Counted from the first letter of the stretch, positions 34,077 to 46,871 are shown. The stretch is DNA of 64,000 nt from Phragmites australis (GCF_958298935.1 NC_084927.1:11374001-11438000), one strand, 5' to 3'. Numbers and translations are program-made. Notes: generated by a model from the sequence alone, not told the origin.

Positions 34077-35137
34077 GTGTTGGTGATGGTGGTTATAATT
34101 TTGTTGTTGGTCTGGCATTTGCTCAAGTGATCTAACTAAGGATTTGTTCGTGGAGCGACAACCTAAGACCTATCGTACTAACCACAAGGCCTAGTATGGA
34201 ACAGGCCTGGTCTATTAATTAGTGGATCCTCATCATAGAATTAGCCAATAGTGGTGTAGTGGAAGGGAAGAATGAAACTTTCTGGAGCTACAAGGTGCAA
34301 GAGGTGCTTCTGGGTGGTATGACACCACTTTGACAGTGGTGAAACCTTAGCAGGCTTATTCTTGTCGGGAGGATGCGTTGTAACGACCTTGTAGTGATTT
34401 TCTAGGTGACAAATGATAGGTGTGTGTTAAGTGTCTTGCAAACACGAGAACATGGAAATCATGACTCATGGGGAAAGCTGGACAACCTCTATAGAGCGTA
34501 ATCTAATATCAGTCATGCTCAGGGTTATGAGAGACTTGGATCCACACATGATTAGTTGGTTTGGTTCGGTTTGGTTGGCTGGTGGGTTGTTACCTGTGGT
34601 TGGGAACCTAATGTGGTTTTTAGGTATTTGAGAATCATATGGAGATGTTTCTAGGAGATGAAAGGTGAGTGATGAATCACCTAGTTAAATAGGTTGCTTT
34701 TATAACTCTACGATAGCATAGTTAGCATTTATACAAATTTAACCTATTATAGCCTGTTCCTTTATTTAAGCTTGTATGTCATTTATTTCACACACTTGTG
34801 GTGTACGACTTGTACTCACACTTGCTATTTCTATCGAAATGTACATCAAATGCTGCTCAGACAATGAAGGAGAACCAGACTACTACATCGATGAAGATAA
34901 AAATTGCTAGGTTCGTGGACTCCTGTTCAATTGTCTGTGGAAGATGGGAGCTTTGTTGTATTTTGCTAGTGTGTTTTAGTACAAGACTTTGAGATCTTTC
35001 TATCTTGTTTAAGTTAAACGTTGTAATAATGACACTGTGTGTGATACACTAATGAAGTCGCTGCATGTATGAAACTTGATCCTAGCATACATGTGATTTA
35101 CATCTGGTTTTGTCCATTTATAAAACTAGGTGTGACA
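34077..35137 (+). repeat. 3' LTR of Tekay element, right portion
   Basis: Resumes after the inverted LTR and ends ...TAGGTGTGACA. Matches to the inverted LTR include 'atgactcatggg', 'acaacctct.tagag' and 'cttgatcct.gcatacat', which fix the orientation and lineage. Compared with the inverted copy, part of the LTR middle is missing between the two portions, so the split involved deletion as well as insertion. Confidence 0.7.
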
Positions 35138-36414
35138 CATACGCTCACTGACAGAGCAATAATTGAGCGAATATGAACCAGCAGTGATAATTATTATCTC
35201 TGACAGTTCAAATTTTAAATCGGCAATGATAATACTTCTATAAATCCTAAGCCCATCTCCCTCCATCAGCTCCTCATCTCACTTCAGTCCCAGTCTCCAG
35301 AAGCTACTCTCGAGGGGTAGTGGAGCTTGAAGTGGTGCGATGGTCACGATCACCACTTCGACCATTTCTACTCGCCTGGCTCATCTTCCACGTCTTTTGA
35401 GCTCGTCGTCGTCTCTCGAGCCCGAGCCACCTCACGGCTGCCCTTGTTTCCCTGATCCCTCACCATCTACCAAGCTTGTCGCTGATGTCCCGGTCTCACT
35501 AGCCCATCTCCCCATCTCCTGAGCTCGCCTCCCCATCTCCCATGTCCGTCTCGCCAACTAAATGAGTGGCAAGTTGAGTGTTCGAGAATAGGTAGATCTA
35601 AATGAGTGGAAGAAAATGCATTTCCTTCAAGATGATTGTATTTTCATCATTTATTTAGATGTATTATTGTCACTCGGATAACGCAAGATGTAAAATAGAT
35701 GGTGTAATACTATTATACCAAGAGCTCTTCGATGTAGGGTACAATATTACAAGCCTAGATCCCAAGCCGAAGAGCTCTTGGTACAACATCTTTGTAACAT
35801 TTATTCCTATTTGTCATTGCGGTTTCAACAAGATTGTAGTTTCAAATTAGGATCAAGCTTGAGCATCGGGATCAGTGTGGCTTGTGGTACAAAACCACTC
35901 TACCGAGGAGCTAGGAGCTCTCAACAATTTTGCACTGTAGGGCACATCAATCCTAATGTTGATTGAGACTCTGCTGAGAATTTAGATTTAGATATAAAAT
36001 ACTCTACTACGAACATTTCAGTATGGATCTCAAACTTGAGACAGAAGCCCATGGCATGAAGTGGCAATTATAGTTACTATCACTATCGGTTCATAAGCTG
36101 ATAACGATAATCCATGATTATCACTACCGCCAATTTACTGTCAGCTCCAAAATCGGCAGTGATGTCAATTTTGAATCAGTAGTGATAGCCTGTTTTATAG
36201 TAGTGATAGGAGCAGAAACAGCCCATTGAGATCCCAAACATAATTAATACTATGATAAGATTCATCTGACAAGAGCTTTAGGATTTGGAATATGAGAGAA
36301 TCATTGACATCCTTAGGATTAAGTCAAGGCACATCTATTATAATTATCTTTTCCTGAGAATAATGAAGATTAGATAAGATGTAGGGCTATTATCCTAAAG
36401 GAGGTCTAAACTTA

Positions 36415-36630
36415 TGTTGGGCGAAAGGCTCAGGCTTATAAAGGCTCAATGGTCTCCTCGTAATACTGGTACCCACCAAGGGTTGAAGAGAAAAATTTAC
36501 CTCTCCTTGCCAACTTATATAAAGGACCCAAGAGATCAAGAACAAGGAGACTAATTCCTCCCATCTCCACTCTTGTCTCTTTACCTAGAATGAACCCCTT
36601 CGATTACTATTGATGATAATTGTCCCAACA
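36415..36630 (+). repeat. 5' LTR of pol-less retrotransposon
   Basis: 216 bp, TG...CA ends, aligned with the 3' LTR; contains a TATATAA box at 36516-36522 and 'taatactggtaccc' at 36461-36474. Confidence 0.75.
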
Positions 36631-36689
36631 GACAGCACCGTTTGTAGGGATCTAGTTATGAAGATAGTGAGTGGGCCTTTGCTGGGCTT

Positions 36690-37105
36690 CTTCCCCGTGT
36701 GTGGGCTTTCGGACACACGGATTTTGCCCCTACATGTGGGCCTTCGGACACACAGGCTTCGCCCCTTTACGTGGGCCTTCGGACACAAGGGCTTGCCCCC
36801 ACATATGGGCCTTCGAATACACGGGCTTCGCCCCTACACCTCACCATCGGACACATGGACTTTGCCCCCAAGTCTGGGCCTGGGCATTCAGACACGCAGA
36901 CTTTGCCCCGTGTGTGGGCCTTCAGACACATGGACTTCGCCCCCACGTCTGCACCTTCGGATAGGCAGGCCGCGTCTCCGCGCTTGGGCCTTTGTCAGGC
37001 TTTGTCCCCTCACGTGGGCCTTCGGACACACAAGCTTTGCCTCCACGTCTGGGCCTTCGGACAGGTAGGCCTCATCCACGAACATGGGCCTTCAGGGCAG
37101 GCAGG
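36690..37105 (+). repeat. 35-bp minisatellite
   Basis: About ten units of 34-36 bp built on 'gtgggccttcggacacacgggcttcgcccc'. All three plus frames stay largely open because of the base composition, so the ORFs here are not taken as genes. Confidence 0.8.
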
Positions 37106-39127
37106 TAGCTCACCTGACTCGTTTAATCTACAAAAAATGTGACTTCCCCTAGGAGTCGAACTAGGGCTGAAGCATGTTCGTGTCTAGCAAGGCAGGTTTT
37201 AGTTAATTAGTTCAGTGCATGGGGTTGGCGTTGGATACAGGGAGACGAATCGTTTTCCCACCCCTCGCGTGCCTCTTTTATCTTGGTTGTGATATTGTCT
37301 TTTGGCTTGGTTGGATGCACCATCAGAAAGACTAAGGTGTCTCTAGAGATGTGCTGCTGTAAAATATTGCTGCTGTAAAATATTGCTTAGGAAAGCTAGT
37401 ACATCATCCCTGCACATACGTATTAGAGTATTATTTCTCCATTACGTGATTAAGCTTATCCCTATTGGTTGAGTAGCTTCGGCAATGAGCAGAGTGGCCA
37501 GACATTTGTTTATTTGTCTCCCTGCCGCTATTGGCCCGAGCAAGGGGTAGTGTGGACTGTTTTAATTTGGACGTTATTTCTCCTATTTGGAAGGCTAGAT
37601 AAGGCTTTATATTCCTATGATCTAATTGTGGTAAAGGAATGTTCCTTTCATAACATGCACTAGGAAGCACTTTCCCCACACTTTCGTTGTGGTACCAATG
37701 CTACAGAATATTTATATTTATGAATACTTGTTGATTCTTAGTTAATCACCTTTATTTGTTATATATTTGCGGTTATGCATCATTGCGATACACCTTAGTA
37801 TACGCGCGTGCCAGAGTTTAATTCTAGCACACGTGCATCACATTAACACGCCGAAATAGTCATCCTTCATGTGCACACAAGTCAAAATATTTATTTATGC
37901 GTGCGTTGTATCTGCATGCCAAAGTATTTATTTTCCATACGCTGGCAAAAGCATCTATGTCGAAGCATTTATTTTTCACACGCTCGCATTATATTTGCAT
38001 CGACGCACATATTCTTTGCCTAAATGCAAGTATTTACCTTCTGTGCGTTTGCATGGCATAGATGAATTGAAGTACTTGTTTTTACCATTTGCAACTACAT
38101 GTAGGTTTTTATGGTCTGCTTAAGGGAGTATTTGTTCCTACCATCATATAGGTTTTTCCGCTTCGCATAAGATAGCTTACTATTACATGTCTATGTATTT
38201 ACTCTTTGCATACTTACATTACATATGCGCTGTCCTATTATTCTTGCTTGTTACCAAATTGGCAAAAAAAAAATTGTGTGCTTGCATTGCACGCGTGCCA
38301 AAGCATTTACTCTTTTGAGTATTTATAACTTATGTACATCCTTTATCACCCATGAATCTATTTCTTAATCCTAGGCAGTTTCTTAGCTTTTGTTTAATGG
38401 ATTCTAATTCATCACATGCATTTACTAATCCTTCGCTTGAGGCACTTCATTCCTCATTTGCAGGTTTTGGCCCTCCGTATAGGGTTCTTACACTTCGCTT
38501 GAGAGTTCGTTCCTCACACGCAGGTCTTTATCCCTTACAGAAGGGATAACTCATTCTTTGGTGTTATGAAGCATCTACTCTTCATATGTGTTTTATTTTT
38601 CATATGGCAAATAATACACTTCATACATCGCATTTTTTGTGCATTTACATGTCAACGTTACTCATTTGAGATGAAGCACATATTATCTATATATGTGCAT
38701 AGCATTGTCACTCGGGAATACATATGCTCTGCATGTTTTGCATTGCATAAGTGCACCGAGATGTTTATTCTCCATGTACGTTTATTTTTTTAACTCTTGC
38801 ATGACATATGAATTGAAGCATTTAATCTTTGCATAATTGTCGAAGTACTTAGTTCTTTGAGATTGCATTATTTATATGCATCGAAGCACCTGTTCTTTAC
38901 GTAAGCAGGTGTCTTACCCCCTGCATGAGGGAGTGTTATTCCCCATCGAAGGTTTTAACTTTCGCATGAGAAATCCCTTATTGCTCATTTGCAGGAATTT
39001 ATTATCTTTGCAGGATGGGGCTTATCCCTCATATACTGAAGGTTTTATCCTTTGCTACCACACATATTCTTATGCTAAAGTATTTGCTCTTCGATTGCAC
39101 CCTACATGCATCTATTTCACACACTCA
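37106..39127 (+). repeat. Degenerate repeat region of pol-less element
   Basis: No coding homology. Positions 37860-39110 repeat loose units such as 'gaagcatttattctttgcata' and 'ttgcattgcat'. A 16-bp tandem duplication ('tgctgctgtaaaatat') lies near 37350-37385. A B-box-like GGAGTCGAACTAG (minus strand) is at 37151-37163. Confidence 0.5.
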
Positions 39128-39405
39128 TAGAAGATAGGGGTTAAGTGTGCTTGCCCCCACAGCAAAGGTAATTCACGCCTTTAGATTATAGAAGATGAAT
39201 TTAAGTGTGTCTGCCCTCACACTGAAGGTAATTCATGGCTTCGGATTACAGAAGACGGGGGCTAAGTGTGCCTGCCCCTGCATCGAAGGTAATTCATAGC
39301 TTCAGATTACATAAGACGGGGGGCTAACTGTGCTTGCCCTCACACCAAAGGCCTTTGGATTACAAAAGATAGGGGCTGAGTGCCTACCTAGCAGCCCCAC
39401 ACCAA
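39128..39405 (+). repeat. 60-bp tandem repeat, five copies
   Basis: Units of 60-61 bp: 'acagaagacgggggctaag', 'tgtgcctgcccc', 'gaaggtaattcat', 'gcttcggatt'. The last two units are shortened. Positions 39406-40384 after it contain no recognised gene. Confidence 0.8.
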
Positions 39406-40384
39406 AGTCAAAACAGACCTTCAGAAAGGAAAAAGTCGAAGTGTTGTTCAACCTTACATAGGCAATGCGCCTTCGCAGGAAAGAGTTGAGGCATTTCTCG
39501 TCCTCGCAAGAGGTAATGCACCCCTGCAGAAAGAACAAATTGAAGTGTCAAATACTTGCACTTTCCATGTATTGCATTACACGAATACATCAAAATGACT
39601 ATTCTCCATATGCATGTGTCGAAGTCTTTTACTTTCTGCATACATACATTATATCAATGCACTAAAGTGTTTATCTTTTATGTGCATACATCAAAGCATG
39701 CGTTAGTTATGTTGTTGAAATGTTCATCTATTATGCTAGATGGTGCACCAGAGCGTTTGTTCTTTCTATATGTAACAGAGTTTACTCATACTCCAAAGTA
39801 TATGCTACTCACACATGTGCACGGCATTGACGCTGAAGAATTAACTCTTGGTCACATAGGAATCTTTTTCCACATGCAGAAGAGTTTACCCTCCTGCATC
39901 AACTCAGTGTTCTGAAGGGTTAACATGTTTTTATCCCTGGGAAGGATGCGAAGCACCTATTGTCCTGCAGGACAAGAAGTCGAAGTGCCCCTAGTTCTTA
40001 GGTAAAGATAGTGCACCAATCGACTTAAAAGGCAGACAAAGGCCTGCCAAAGAGGACCAAGGTGCCACTCAACTTTAGGTAAAGGCAACGCTCCACTCGA
40101 ACCTCAGACTATAAGTCTTAAAGACATGACCCTTTGTGCTCCGTGGAGCCGAAAGTCCCTTTGGACATGGTACAATGCCAACCACCTTTGTCAACAATGC
40201 CTACTCCTTCGGCAACATCGAAACCTTTGATTTCGACATCAACTCAGGATGAAGTCATCGTCACCTTCGGCATCGGCATTGACCTGGAGAGGATTGATGT
40301 TGCCTTAGCTGTGACATTGAACCAGATGGGGTCATCGTTGCCTTCGACCTCGACATCAACTCAAAAAGAGTCGTACTGACCTTT

Positions 40385-41110
40385 GACTCCGACTGGGACT
40401 GCTTCTCCTTCATCGACATTGATATCGATAGAGGGGCTTTGGCTATGATGACTTCGCCTTTATCGAGTTTGATGTTGACAAAGGGGCTTCAGCCGTGATG
40501 ACTTCGCCTTCATTGAATTTGACAACAACAGAGGGGCTTCGGCCGTGACTGCTCCACCTTCATCGACTTTTACATCGACAAAGGGGCTTCAACCATGATG
40601 ACTTTGCCTTTGTTGACTTTGACATCGACAGACGGGCTTCAGCCATGATGGCTTTGCCTTCGTTGACTTTGACATCGACCAAAGGCACTATGGCCATGAC
40701 CACTTCCCCTTCGTTGACTTTGACTTTGATAGAGGGGCTTCGGCCATGACAACTTTGCCTTAGTCAACTTCGATGTTGAGAGAAAGGCTTTGGCCGTGAT
40801 GACTTTTCCTTCATCAACTTTGATGTCGACAGAGCGGCTTTGGCTGTGATGACTTCGCCTCCGTCGACTTTGACATCGACAAAGGGGCTTCGGTCGTGAT
40901 GGCTTTGCCTTCATCGACTTTGACGTCGACCAGAGGGACTATGGCCATTACCACGTCACCTTTGTCAACTTTGACATCGACAAAGGGGCTTCGGCCATGG
41001 CGATTTCACCTTCATCGACTTTGACATCGAGAGAGGGACTTTGGCTATGATGACTTTGCCTTCGTTGACTCTGAGTACGATGACCAGAGGACTTCGGGCA
41101 TAATGACCAT
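40385..41110 (-). repeat. 51-bp tandem repeat, about 14 copies
   Basis: Units average 51 bp ('gacttcgccttcatcgactt', 'tgacatcgacagaggggctt', 'cggccatgat'). Because 51 is 17 codons, one minus frame stays open through several units (40639-40914) as a repeat of the type VDIKVDEGKV. No known domain. Degenerate sequence with Lys/Thr/Pro codons continues to 41470. Confidence 0.75.
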
Positions 41111-41660
41111 GTTGACCACAAAGTAGACACTGATCACTGCTCCATTCATGACAACTTCGCCCATGCCAACTTTGACTACGTCAACCACGTGGCATCCTTC
41201 ACCACTCATGAACACCGGTCAAGAGGGGCAACGAAGAGCACCCAAGTTAAAATCCCATCCTGAGTACAAAGAGTTTGGTCAGCGCATGTGAGCAAAGACA
41301 CGAAGACATCACTTACTTCGGCGAGCCTCACCAGCAGCCTTGAACCTCTTCCTTCATCGAAGACCCCTTCGCCCAGCAGGATGAAGAGTTACCTTTGACT
41401 ACAACTACGGAGGAACAAGTACCTTCACCAAGCACTGAAGTCCTCAGCCTTCACTAAAGACCCTTTCACCAAGTAGGATGAAGCATAGTTATAATAGTGT
41501 ATCTAGCTCTAGCAATCATGTAAAGAAAAACATGTGCGATGTACATGCTCTTTTCTCCATGCCCTTTTTCGTGAGGCGTACATGTCAACAATAAACCTAG
41601 GCCCTTTCCTAGTTGATGCTATTCGCCCAGGTATCCTATCAGAGCTTACAGCTGAGGGGC

Positions 41661-41902
41661 TGCTATTAGGGGGAAAGGCACATGCTTAAAAAGAAGCCTG
41701 TGTAATAGAGCATGCCGTATAAAGGTCCAAGGGCCTCCTTGTAATACTGGTACCCCACCAAAGGTTGGAGAGGAAGATTTACCACTCCTCCCCCACTTAT
41801 ATAGAAGACCCAAGAGGTCAAGATCAAGGAGGTTGATTCCTCTCATCTCTCTTTGCCTGGAATAAACCCCTTCTGTTACTGTTGATGATAATTGTCCCAA
41901 CA
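41661..41902 (+). repeat. 3' LTR of pol-less retrotransposon
   Basis: 242 bp, TG...CA ends, preceded by the short purine-rich GAGGGGC. A TATATAG box lies at 41806-41812. It has a few small indels relative to the 5' LTR, which suggests an old insertion. Confidence 0.75.
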
Positions 41903-41907
41903 ACTTG

Positions 41908-44900
41908 TATCAAATCATGTGTTCTCTTCTTTGATGCGCATAGTTGATGATCAGTTATCCCTACCTTTAATAAGCATTTGCATAATCGACTTTACCAATC
42001 GTCGATAGACGGTGAGAGTTACTCCCCTTACTCTTCATCTTGGAGCAAATAACTACTAATTTCCTAATGCGCTCCAACTTCCGATGTCTCAAGAGAACAA
42101 AATACTTTTGTGATCTTAAAAAACTAATATGTGAGTCATGGTTTTGACCTTACCTGATTTGTATATCATATATTTTAAGGGCTTTTATGTAATTAGCGAT
42201 TCTTAAAAAAATGCTAGGTTCTTGTTGTGTGAAAGGAAGAAGCAGGTGTTGTAATAATCACGTTATCTCATACTAATAAAAAAAGAATTTAATGGAATAA
42301 TATACAGAAGACACAAGATGTAGTCCGGTACCACTTCACTTTATTGATGTTTATGTGTACAACTTGGGAACCCCTCCTCTCGTTATATAGGAGGAGGGAT
42401 CCCTTTCACAATGATGAGTAATATGGGACTAAAATTCCTATCACTAATGAGCCTAAAGGCCCATGTCCACATGGGCCTAGTTTATGTTAAGTGTCCACAT
42501 ATGTAGCCATTAGATGGCCCTACATGATAACACTATCCGTTAGATACTTTACCAATTCCATGTTTATGCCTCGTCAAAAATTCATTCCGAAAACCCAATG
42601 GCAAAATCAGTAAGGAGAAAAGGACACATAACTCACATATCTGGCCATTGCACATGTTGCCTCATTAAAAACCTTGCATTGAGGCAACCTAGTGGGACAA
42701 AACTCACTTGAGGGAAAACGAGTGCAACATTTAATTCTTTCAAATTTGATTATGACTCTAACAATGGTTCTACCTTGATCCCGTGGATCATGATGACTAT
42801 GTGGCTAATTTTTGCATAAACTTTTGCCAAAGTTTAAAGTGACTTTGTTGCTCCCCTGAACATAGGAGCAGTAGGGTATTGAGTTCTAAACTTGTCTGAT
42901 TTCTCCTGTGCTAAGACCTAAAGTCTTATATATGAGAAACCCTATGAGGTATTCTCTCCCCCTGAAGGCGAGAACCATGGAAGTCTCTTTTTCATTGCAT
43001 TGCTTTAGCACTCCTTTTGAATAGATACAAGCAAGGACCTTGTGACTAATCACAAGTGACATTCTACATTCATAGCTCACTGTCCTTATAGCAAACATGA
43101 GTATGCATAATCCATGAGCGATAAAATTTCTTATTTTTACCCTATCCTTTAGTCAGTAATTAATCTTGGGCAATACAAGTTCATACTATCCTCCATGAGG
43201 ATTATAGGGGATAAAGTTGCATTACCTCATATTTTCTATATGATCCATCTAGTCTCATCATAATGAGGTTGCCCAGCAACTTTCTCTAGATGGTTCTTCA
43301 ATGGACTCATCCATATAGTCGATATAACATCTTAGAGCATAACCAATCTATAATTTAGCATAGTGGGGAATTACTATTTTGCTAAATTCTTGTATAACCA
43401 CCAAATGTCCAATTCCTTCAAAGAATTTTATAGGGCACAATGACCATCTTATTTGTAGGTATGTTGATACACTATATGTCACAAGAATTCATGAATACAT
43501 GGATCCCCTAATCAAGTAATAAGGTATACTATTACCATTTGTGCCATGCATGTATGGTCTTTAGCCCTTGTTTGAGGAAATGCTTGAAACCATACCATGG
43601 TTTAGTGACATATCTTGCTTTTGTTATACTGGCTTGCAACACACAAGTATAGATCTTTATTACAATACTTTTTGGGTCTATATGGGTCATAATCCACTTA
43701 AGGATTACTTGATCATTGGTGTATCATGCAAATCAGGTCAATTTCATTAAGCCTCTTTTGTAATCTCTTGCAGGTGTAATAACTGGTTGTGAAGTTGTTC
43801 CCTAATACCCACCCAATCATTGTGTAGATATTATAACATGTAGGTAAACATTTATCTCTGTACTATCCTTAGGTCTAACTAACATGACTGTTAGGTTCAT
43901 GTAGACATCTATCAATGGTTCAACAAACGAGCTCACAAGAATTAACTTTACACTGCTCATTCAACAACTTGTCCATGTTGTTTTTCACTATCCTTATTTC
44001 AATAAGGATTTAGAGCTATGTCAGTGCTCTTGTTCACTATAGTTAATATTTATTTCATTTGTCAAAAATATAGTGCAACAGAATGTCATCACATCTTATT
44101 TGGGAGAATCATTCGGTCTTTGTAAGACATATAAACCATAGCATATACCACCTTATGATGACCTATCATATTCAACATAGCATATACCACCTTATGATGA
44201 CATATCATCTTCAACTAACCATATTGAATAAGCAATATTGGTTTATCCTATATTGCTTTTGTTCAATTGACCATATTTCATTGATTACTCATACTGTAGA
44301 CACCACTATAGTCATAAGTAATTCTAGAGGTTGATTATCGACACAATCTTCTACATCCATAGAGATGTCTGGTTGTTGACCTGATCTTTTGTCATATCCC
44401 AAGACAAGAGTTATTTGGTTGCTGTGTTGTCCGAGACTTAGACATTCATCCATTGGATGAATTAGTGAACTCTTTCACTGAGAGGCCAATCCTGTCATTC
44501 GGACTTTTGTCTTAGCAGATTGTAGACCCATAGATGTCCCTATAGATCATAGATCCTAAATCTATTGGTATCCCCACATATTCTTTAAACATAATGGGTA
44601 GGACTGAATCCTGGGATATCCACTCTATGCACAATACCTCCTTTGTTATCTAGCAAACTCTTAGTGCACCATGTGTGTGAGTATTGGCTGAAATGTATTC
44701 AGCTTATCTAGTGCGTTGTTATCTCCTCATAGTTCTTCCTCATGGCAGCCAATTGATTAAATAAACTTCCATTTTTGAAAGCATCACGACATTCCAATCA
44801 TGGGTTAATCCTACCCCCGATACTAGTATTAAATCTTCAATTGAACATCATATAAAATATCCCCCACCATGGCAAACCCCTATGTTATGCTGTGATGGCT

Positions 44901-46500
44901 GGTTTTTAATGGGAAATAATATACCACACGCATGGGACATAGGGAGTTCCTATGAAGTATATTGGACTTTTATATGCATCGCCATGCATATTCATTCTAA
45001 CTAGAAATTGGTTGTCCCCCAATCTACATGAGGAGATAGTTTCCGCCAATTTAAGACCTCGTGTTAATAAAAGTGATTCTCCAATAATGATGAGTAATGA
45101 CAAATGATATAGGAAATCAAATCAATGCTCTCTTCTTATTCCTAGAATCAATGAATTATTTCATTGTGAGCCCTAATCTTATCAAATAAGATGGTTGGAT
45201 CTACTAATCCTGATATGCGGCAGTAGCAATTTCTCTATGAAGGAGTATAACTGCTATTGGATCAAGTCCATTTAATGAGAGCATTTGTATGGTCCCCAAC
45301 CTGGGCTCAACTGGTTCTCTTATGTCCCCTTGAATCCTTCTCATGGAAATCATGTACTTAGTGATTCTCCCCCTCATTGATACGAGACAATCTCAATTGA
45401 TCTTAATGGAGACTCACTTTTAGGTTAGCAGAAAATCTGTAGTCCATTTATAGTGCACATAGTGCTCCTGATCACACACTGGGGGGTCTTCCAATTGCAA
45501 CATGTTTGTGTTTGATCAGTAGAAATATGTTCTGTCATAACAATATGTAGGTACTGCTGATCAATAGAAGATCAAAGATTGATCATACAATATCAAAGAT
45601 TATGGAAATAAAGTCACCTAATGACAAGTTATATGTCCTTTTTAGATCTAAGAATCACAACTCTTAGTAACTTTTAATAGGAAACCACACTACCTGCAGG
45701 TCTCTTCATTTTATTTGGGATATGAGATTCTTCTACGGAGATCTCATGTACTCTAACTTCCCCAAATAAAATTTTATGTATAACAAATTGGATTGCTTAT
45801 ATAGGCTAGTCACTACCCCTAGTAATGTCGCCTCCATAAACGTAGGGTTTCCCATATCACTAAGATTATATAGATCCACTTTTCTGAGTTTTAGTTTGGA
45901 TATACAGAGTATTATGATCTAGGTCATATTTAATGGAAAATTCCATCGAAGGTGTGAGACATATAAATTTATTCCACAAAATTAACTAGCAAAAATTATT
46001 TACTATTGATATAATATGCTGTAAGCATATGGGCATCATAGTTATGTCAAAAGCCAAGCAATAGATAAAATTTCTGCTAATTTCTAGCAATTTACTTGTG
46101 TGAAATTTTTTTCCGAAAAAAGACTTTGATAATTTAAACCACACATTGACCTTGACCTTGACATTTTCTAATATGACTCATATAGAGCATCTTCTGGGTT
46201 CAAAACTGAACCCCTTCATATCTTTAAGAGTAATTCCCCTCTCCAATATGTCATCCCTTTCCATTTGCCTCTTCAAGTGATTAACATCCGTGAGAAAACA
46301 TAGCAGAAAGCAATTTCTGGAACTAAAAACATACATCCAGAATTTAAATCATGTTTAACATGAATCTCTACTATTTGAATACGCATATAAAATAAATTTT
46401 ACACATGAAACATAGTAGAAAATAATTTCTAGAATTGCAAGCGTACTTTCAGAATTAAATCATGCTTAAACATGTGAATGGTGGTATGTTTACCGCCTTA
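41908..46500. other. AT-rich sequence with possible copia LTR (42290-42760)
   Basis: No ORF with recognisable homology is present. At 42660-42730 the minus strand reads 'gttttgtcccactaggtt' followed by 'tttttaatgaggcaac', wording common in plant Ty1/copia LTRs and 3' ends. Position 42376 has the minus-strand motif 'TATATAACGAG' upstream of it, as expected for an LTR promoter. No partner LTR was found. A 41-bp imperfect direct duplication lies at 44140-44220 ('agcatataccaccttatgatga'). The rest is unassigned. Confidence 0.3.
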
Positions 46501-46512
46501 AAACATCATATT

Positions 46513-46660
46513 GTAAATTATAGGGGTTTATTTGCATTATTATGTCCAAAAGAACATGCTTTTCAAGTTCTAGGGACTTATGTGTAAATTTTAGGAAAAA
46601 GTGTTACTATAATTTAAGGTTCTAAAAGAACCTATTTGCAAATAAACCCCTGTAATTTAC
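46513..46660. mobile_element. Foldback/MITE-like element 1
   Basis: A 24-bp arm at 46513-46536 (GTAAATTATAGGGG...) is repeated inverted at 46637-46660 with one mismatch; the loop is 100 bp. No coding capacity. No clear TSD, so the superfamily is not assigned. Confidence 0.55.
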
Positions 46661-46720
46661 CAAAAGCATGAGGGCCTTTTGTGAATCTGCTGACCAAATT
46701 TGGCTCTTACCCCAATCTAG

Positions 46721-46871
46721 GGAACATTTTAGAATATAACATTAAATTTGCATGTCGTTTAGGATTTTACACTCATATCACAATGACACATAGGATTAGT
46801 TTGAGTCACTAATATGTAGGATAGGGATCCTCAAATACATGAAAATTTAATGTTATATTTTGAAATATTCC
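46721..46871. mobile_element. Foldback/MITE-like element 2
   Basis: Arms of about 33 bp at 46721-46753 and 46838-46871 pair as inverted repeats (shared core ATATAACATTAAATTT) with a loop of about 84 bp. It lies only 60 bp from foldback 1. No TSD was identified. Confidence 0.55.

Larger units (their letters stand above)
19470..35137 (+). mobile_element. Tekay-type gypsy element, collapsed and split
   Basis: The left end TGTAATAGTGTG aligns with the 3' LTR start TGTAAAACCCTGG, and the right end is ...AGGTGTGACA. Flanks CATAA (19465-19469) and CATAC (35138-35142) form a TSD with one mismatch. Only about 50 bp of the 5' LTR remain before the sequence jumps to the integrase C-terminus (LEDMLRGCA near 19521), so the rest of the 5' LTR, gag, protease and RT were deleted. 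The 3' LTR is split at about 21412/34077 by other elements. Confidence 0.8.
19119..36205 (+). mobile_element. CACTA-2, non-autonomous, carrying nested LTR elements
   Basis: CACTACTACAGAAAAGG at 19119 pairs with CCTGTTTTATAGTAGTG ending at 36205, and ATA flanks both ends (19116-19118 and 36206-36208). Without the insertion the element is about 1.4 kb: 19119-19469 and 35143-36205. Both parts carry 'tatcactgccggttcata' units; the unit with 'gagcaataattgag' occurs on both sides (19370 and 35157). Positions 35230-35990 contain a C-rich leader-like stretch and no recognised domain. It begins only 15 bp after the end of CACTA-1. Confidence 0.85.
36415..41902 (+). mobile_element. Non-autonomous LTR retrotransposon without pol
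   Basis: Two direct LTRs (36415-36630, TGTTGGGCGAAAGG...CCCAACA; 41661-41902, TGCTATTAGGGGG...CCCAACA) are flanked by ACTTA (36410-36414) and ACTTG (41903-41907). The LTRs share 'taatactggtaccc', 'aagagatcaag'-type and 'gatgataattgtcccaaca' blocks. No gag or pol homology is visible in 5 kb of interior. Instead it is made of minisatellites at 36690-37100, 37860-39110, 39128-39405 and 40385-41110. The sequence after the 5' LTR (CACCGTTTGTAGGGA) resembles the gypsy 'GGCGCCGT.TG.GGGA' leader, so a Tat-related parent is possible. Confidence 0.75.

Noticed and set aside
35340..35522. 60-codon Ser/Pro-rich ORF in CACTA-2
   Set aside because: It sits in a C-rich leader-like stretch of a non-autonomous element and has no recognisable domain.
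36610..37142. Three overlapping plus-strand ORFs of 97-152 codons
   Set aside because: They are frames of the 35-bp minisatellite, open because of composition, with no start context or domain.
39128..41110. CRISPR-like spacing of repeats
   Set aside because: Units are contiguous and degenerate, with no unique spacers, and the context is a eukaryotic retrotransposon.
42886..43098. 70-codon minus ORF as a copia pol end
   Set aside because: No RT, RNase H or integrase motif is visible in it; only the nearby LTR-like text suggests copia.
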